Part shown: positions 6,676 through 10,039 of the stretch, one piece after another
Position numbering within the stretch: position 1 is the first letter of the stretch
Layout: each line of letters opens with the position of its first letter
Assembly: GCA_003557965.1 (NCBI GenBank)
Contig: PWND01000342.1
Location: 1 to 10,039, forward strand
Direction of reading: 5' to 3'
Source of the DNA: Bacteroidales bacterium
GTDB taxonomy: Bacteria > Bacteroidota > Bacteroidia > Bacteroidales > UBA7960
DNA: 10,039 nt
Made by a program: the position numbers and the translations under genes
The notes under the pieces: generated by a model
What the model saw: the letters and a program-made list of their open reading frames with translations, nothing else
Databases searched by the model: none
What the model was told of the DNA's origin: nothing

Positions 6676-9060
6676 ATGAAGAAGTTCATTGTTGTTATTT
6701 TCTTTTTATTGATATTAACAGTTAACCTGCTGCCAAATACTTCCCAAAGCAGGATAGATTCTTTGCGCAATGAGCTTTCCAAACCTATACATGATACCGT
6801 AATTTGTAAAGTTTACCTGGATATTGGCTATGTTTTCGAACAAATTAACACTGATTCGGCTATATATTATTACGAAAAAAGTTATAATCATGCAAAAGCA
6901 AAAGGCTTAAAACTGCAAAAAGCCAATGCATTAAGATATCTTGGTATTGTATATCGTATACAAGGATTATATGATAAAGCTTTGTCTTGTTATGAGATGG
7001 CGTTGAAAATAGGAGAAGAAATAAACGACCAAAGAACGATTGCCGCTTCCTACAACAGTTTAGGTTTATTATATTACAACCAGGGAATTTTTGAAAAGGC
7101 CTTAGAGTATTTTTTACCGGTAATAAATATTGAAGAGGTGCAAAAAAATAAAAGACTGTTAACAATAATTCATAACAACATAGGAATCAGTTATGATAAT
7201 ATTGGCCTTTTTGACAAAGCTATAGAGCATCATCTTAAATCCTTAAAGATTAGGGAGGAGATGGGTGATAAGGCGGGTATTGCAGCTAGTTTAACAAATA
7301 TAGGCAGTATTCATCACAACCAAAGGAACCAACAGGAAGCACTTAAGTATTATAGTCAGGCTTTGGAGATTTACTTAGAAATTAATGACAAAAGAGGTTT
7401 GGCAAGATCTTATAACAATGTAGCACTTGTTTACAGAAATACTAATCAACTGGAAGATGCGAAAAAGTTTCACCTTAAAGCTATAGAAATAAGAGAAGAG
7501 CTTAATGACAAAAGGGGCTTGTTTATCAGTTATAACAATCTTGGCAGTGTAATGCGCCAGATGGGGGAGTTGGAAAAGGCTTTAGATTATTTTAACGAAG
7601 CAATCAGGATTAGTGAGGAATTGGGAGACAAGCACAGGATGTCAATTATTTATAATTCAACGTCTAACCTTTATTTAAATCTTGCGAAAAATTCAGAGGG
7701 AGCTGAGAGGTATAAATATTTGCAAACGGCACTGCAGTATAGTGAAAGGTCATTTGAGCTCGCCAGGGAAACCGGGTCTATGCCCAGGAAAAGTTATGCG
7801 GCCAATATTTTAAGAGTTGTTTACACGAATTTAGAAAACTATGAAGAAGCAATAAGGTATGCAGAAATCCATATTGAACTGAGTGATAGTATATACAACA
7901 TGGAAAAAGCACAGGCGGTGGCTGATGCCGAGAAGAAGTTTCAGGCAGAAAAGAAGCAATTGCAAATTGATAAGCTTGAGAAAGAAAAAGCATTACAGTA
8001 TAACGAGATATTAAGGCAGAAAGAAGTTGGCAGAATGCAGTTAATAATCATTATATGTGTAATAGTTGGATTACTTGCGATTTTGATAATGTTGGTTTTC
8101 GTTTTACACAGGTTAAAGATTACCAAAAAGCAGAAGGCAATAATTGAAGAGCAAAAGTTGCTGGTAGAAGAAAAAAACGTTATTCTTAATGAGCGAAATG
8201 AGGAAATAAGGGCACAGCATGATGAAATTGAGCATCAACGTGATGAGATAATTGCTCAAAGAGACATGGTGCTAAAACAAAAAGAGCATATAATGGTTCA
8301 AAAGAACCATATTACAAACAGCATTTCGTATGCTAAGCTTATACAAAACGCTGTATTGCCCTCAGATGCTTTTGTTGATAGTATTTTAGGAGAACATTTT
8401 ATTTTATTTTTTCCTAAAGATATTGTGTCGGGTGATTTTTACTGGGCAAGCAAATTAAATAATAAGCTGGTGTTTGCAGTGGCGGATTGCACAGGACATG
8501 GTGTTCCCGGCGCATTTATGAGTATGCTTGGGCTTTCATTTTTAAAAGAAATTATTGTAAAACAGGGAATTACGAATCCGGCAAAGGTGCTTGAAAACTT
8601 AAGGGAAAGCATAATTGATGCGTTACAACAAAAAGGCAAGCCTACCGACCAGAGGGAAGGGCTTGATATTGCTTTTTGTGTATTAGACACTAATGATAAT
8701 AAATTACAGTATGCAGGAGCAAACAGCCCCCTGATTATCGTAAAATCTAATAAGGAGTTAAATGTTATTAAGCCTGATAAGCAGCCGGTTGCGTATCATA
8801 GAAAAATGAAGCCTTTTACCAATAAAGAAGTATTACTAAGTAAGGGAGATTGTGTTTACCTTGCAAGTGATGGTTATCAGAATCAGCTTGGGGGCGAAAA
8901 CTACAAAATGTTTATGAGTAAAAACTTTCATAAGCTGCTTTTACAAATTTCAGATGAGCCTATGCATGTTCAGAATGAGTTATTATATGAAAATTTTATT
9001 AAATGGAAAGAGCCTCATGAACAAGTTGATGATGTTACGGTATTAGGTTTAATGATTTAG
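6676..9060 (+). CDS. TPR-transmembrane-coiled coil SpoIIE/PP2C phosphatase sensor
   Basis: A 794-residue membrane signalling protein. An N-terminal hydrophobic segment (about 3-19) acts as signal peptide or anchor; residues about 46-412 are TPR repeats, several exactly 40 residues long; a charged helix 409-452 leads to a single transmembrane segment 455-478; a long coiled coil (483-548) connects to a SpoIIE-type PP2C serine phosphatase domain (about 550-794). Metal-binding acidic residues are present: D587 in SGDFYW, D604 in ADCTGHG, D732 in SDGY, and D785-D786 in DDVTVLGL, so the enzyme should be active. The expected topology puts the TPRs in the periplasm and the phosphatase in the cytoplasm, where family members dephosphorylate anti-sigma antagonists or other phosphoproteins. 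No kinase, anti-sigma or antagonist gene is visible nearby, so its partner is unknown. The ATG at 6676 starts directly with MKKF and the hydrophobic stretch, supporting this start. TAG is followed at once by TAA. Confidence 0.92.
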   Translation: MKKFIVVIFFLLILTVNLLPNTSQSRIDSLRNELSKPIHDTVICKVYLDIGYVFEQINTDSAIYYYEKSYNHAKAKGLKLQKANALRYLGIVYRIQGLYDKALSCYEMALKIGEEINDQRTIAASYNSLGLLYYNQGIFEKALEYFLPVINIEEVQKNKRLLTIIHNNIGISYDNIGLFDKAIEHHLKSLKIREEMGDKAGIAASLTNIGSIHHNQRNQQEALKYYSQALEIYLEINDKRGLARSYNNVALVYRNTNQLEDAKKFHLKAIEIREELNDKRGLFISYNNLGSVMRQMGELEKALDYFNEAIRISEELGDKHRMSIIYNSTSNLYLNLAKNSEGAERYKYLQTALQYSERSFELARETGSMPRKSYAANILRVVYTNLENYEEAIRYAEIHIELSDSIYNMEKAQAVADAEKKFQAEKKQLQIDKLEKEKALQYNEILRQKEVGRMQLIIIICVIVGLLAILIMLVFVLHRLKITKKQKAIIEEQKLLVEEKNVILNERNEEIRAQHDEIEHQRDEIIAQRDMVLKQKEHIMVQKNHITNSISYAKLIQNAVLPSDAFVDSILGEHFILFFPKDIVSGDFYWASKLNNKLVFAVADCTGHGVPGAFMSMLGLSFLKEIIVKQGITNPAKVLENLRESIIDALQQKGKPTDQREGLDIAFCVLDTNDNKLQYAGANSPLIIVKSNKELNVIKPDKQPVAYHRKMKPFTNKEVLLSKGDCVYLASDGYQNQLGGENYKMFMSKNFHKLLLQISDEPMHVQNELLYENFIKWKEPHEQVDDVTVLGLMI
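6925..7641 (+). repeat. Six consecutive 120-base TPR units
   Basis: Residues 84-322 of the sensor fall into six back-to-back repeats of exactly 40 residues (120 bases), each with the pattern Y/H-N-N-L/I-G ... G-x-x-x-KAL-x-Y/H ... A-x-x-I-x-E-E-x-x-D-K. The closest copies are the fourth to sixth, which share NDKRGL followed by SYNN at 7381 and 7501, exactly 120 bases apart. The 42-residue spacing class matches TPR_12-like arrays rather than canonical 34-residue TPRs. A less regular unit and one more clear unit (373-412) follow. Confidence 0.9.
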
Positions 9061-9063
9061 TAA

Positions 9064-9071
9064 TATCTTTG
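9064..9071 (+). promoter_or_regulatory. Possible -7 box for mfd
   Basis: TATCTTTG at 9064-9071 is an exact TAnnTTTG match squeezed between the tandem stop of the sensor gene and the mfd ATG at 9094, which would give a leader of only about 15 bases. A clear -33 TTTG is not visible in the end of the upstream gene, so read-through from the sensor gene is an equal possibility. Confidence 0.35.
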
Positions 9072-9093
9072 CAGTTCTCGGCAAAATTTTTAA

Positions 9094-9636
9094 ATGACGG
9101 CAGTAGATTTAATAAAAAAATACAAAGATCATCCTAAGCTAAAGCAATTTGTTGAACTTGCTAAAGATTCAAACAGTGATTTTATTGGTATAAGCGGTTT
9201 GTCGGGTTCATCAGCTTCACTGCTGTGCGCTTCTTCGTTTGATTTACTTTCACAGCCATTTGTTATTATCCTTTCTGACAAGGAAGATGCTGCTTATTTT
9301 TTCAATGATTTGGAAAATCTGATGGAAGAAAAAGATCTTCCTTATGAAAAGAGGAGAACATTTATTTTTCCATCATCATATAAAAACAACGGAAATATTG
9401 ATGATGTTAGCAGTGCTAATGTTTTACTTCGCTCAGAAGTTGTTAACAAGTTAGCTTTTGAGAAAAAAAAATTCATTATTGTTACATATCCTGAAGCGGT
9501 AGCTGAAAAGGTTGTTTCGAAAAAGGTGCTAAAAAAGAACACTTTGAGTTTGCACAGGGGAGAGAATACTTCTGTTGACTTTATTGTTGAGCTATTGAAT
9601 GAGTATGGATTTGACAGGGTTGATTTTGTTGTTTAG
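9094..9636 (+). CDS. mfd: Transcription-repair coupling factor Mfd, N-terminal fragment ending at an in-frame TAG
   Basis: Mfd is a cytosolic DNA translocase that removes stalled RNA polymerase and recruits UvrA; intact forms are about 1100 residues. This frame gives only 180 residues and stops at TAG 9634-9636. The sequence fits the Mfd N-terminal UvrB-like domain: GLSGSSASLLCAS at about 34-46, the DKEDAAYFFNDLENL segment, FPSSYKN, NVLLRSEVVNKL, VTYPEAVAEKVVSKK, and the GFDRVDFV strand where the reading stops. In Mfd proteins this strand runs directly into an E-PGQFS-RGGI-DVFSF motif, and that motif continues immediately after the TAG in the same frame. The ATG at 9094 is the natural start, 33 bases after the sensor gene. 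A run of nine A (9463-9471) falls within the gene. The gene is either broken, mis-sequenced here, or read through. Confidence 0.88.
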   Translation: MTAVDLIKKYKDHPKLKQFVELAKDSNSDFIGISGLSGSSASLLCASSFDLLSQPFVIILSDKEDAAYFFNDLENLMEEKDLPYEKRRTFIFPSSYKNNGNIDDVSSANVLLRSEVVNKLAFEKKKFIIVTYPEAVAEKVVSKKVLKKNTLSLHRGENTSVDFIVELLNEYGFDRVDFVV

Positions 9637-10039
9637 CCCGGGCAGTTTTCGCTTAGGGGAGGGATTATTGATGTATTTTCTTTTTCAAACGATTTTCCTT
9701 ACAGGTTAGAGATTCTTGGTGATAATGTGGAAAGCATTAGGCTTTTTAATCCTGAGACGCAAACTTCCTTTGAAAAGTTAGAGAAGCTTACAATACTTCC
9801 TGACATCAATGAGCTTGCGATTTCATTTGAAAAGGAGAATTTTTTCAACCTGATACCATCAAATGCAATTGTTTGGGCTGAAGATACGCGTTATGCTGCT
9901 GAAGTGGCAGGCAGGGTGAGCACCCGGTTCAGGCAGGATAGTACTGATGAAGCCAGAGATGAGGTTTATGGCAATTTATACATAGATGAGGCTGAGTATT
10001 TTGATACTTTAAAAAAATATAAAAATGTAGAATTCAGAA
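9637..10039 (+). pseudogene. mfd: Continuation of mfd after the in-frame stop (open to the window edge)
   Basis: The 134 codons after the TAG remain open in the same frame to the right edge and read as the next part of the Mfd UvrB-like module: PGQFSLRGGIIDVFSFSND, then YRLEILGDNVESIRLFNPET, then a lysine-rich KLEKLTILP strand, all in the order seen in intact Mfd proteins. No frameshift or deletion relative to the expected protein is apparent. No in-frame ATG occurs in this segment, so an independent restart here is unlikely, although GTG and TTG codons exist. The conserved coding quality argues that the disruption is very recent, an assembly or base-call error, or tolerated by suppression. 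The RNA polymerase-interacting and helicase domains, if present, lie beyond the window. Confidence 0.8.

Noticed and set aside
6860..8690. Several minus-strand open frames within the TPR-SpoIIE gene
   Set aside because: They overlap a protein with conserved domains throughout and carry no recognisable motif themselves.
9463..9471. Nine-A run in mfd as a possible programmed slippage site
   Set aside because: The frame is correct on both sides of it and slippage would not restore reading through the TAG, since downstream homology stays in the original frame.
9634..9636. Selenocysteine- or pyrrolysine-type recoding at the mfd stop
   Set aside because: Selenocysteine uses TGA, not TAG; for pyrrolysine, the expected residue is an ordinary Glu and no downstream insertion structure is apparent.

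Overview
The window is a low-GC, plus-strand-only stretch that looks like a chromosome segment from a member of Bacteroidota. Three things point there: a giant secreted protein ending in a type IX secretion (T9SS) C-terminal sorting domain, a TPR-transmembrane-SpoIIE phosphatase of a kind common in this phylum, and intergenic sequences matching the Bacteroidota promoter pattern (TTTG about 20 bp upstream of TAnnTTTG) with no clear Shine-Dalgarno sites. The class I fructose-bisphosphatase hints at a lineage outside classical gut Bacteroides, but this is inference only.

Layout, left to right. Positions 3-332 hold the C-terminal end of a gene whose start is off the window, read as the PhoU-like tail of a Na/Pi-cotransporter-family protein. 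Positions 465-1484 are a complete class I fructose-1,6-bisphosphatase (fbp). Positions 1725-6539 encode a 1604-residue multidomain cell-surface or secreted protein: signal peptide, Cys-containing beta domain, Fn3 pair, MAM/cleaved-adhesin-like domain, CARDB-like domain, further beta domains, two carboxypeptidase-regulatory-like domains, a split Fn3, two InlB-B-like repeats and a T9SS sorting domain. A strong intrinsic terminator follows. Positions 6676-9060 encode a membrane sensor with TPR repeats, one transmembrane helix, a coiled coil and a cytoplasmic PP2C/SpoIIE phosphatase. Positions 9094-10039 hold the N-terminal part of mfd (transcription-repair coupling factor), broken by an in-frame TAG at 9634-9636 while homology continues in the same frame to the window edge.

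The genes do not form an obvious pathway. Most appear to be separately transcribed: likely promoters precede fbp and the T9SS gene, weaker -7-only matches precede the sensor gene and mfd, and a terminator separates the T9SS gene from the sensor gene. All gaps are under 300 bases and no RNA genes, mobile elements or CRISPR arrays were seen. The most notable observations are the interrupted mfd, the palindromes sitting at the same distance from the -7 box in the two best promoters, and the Fn3 domain of the giant surface protein that appears to be split by an inserted beta domain.
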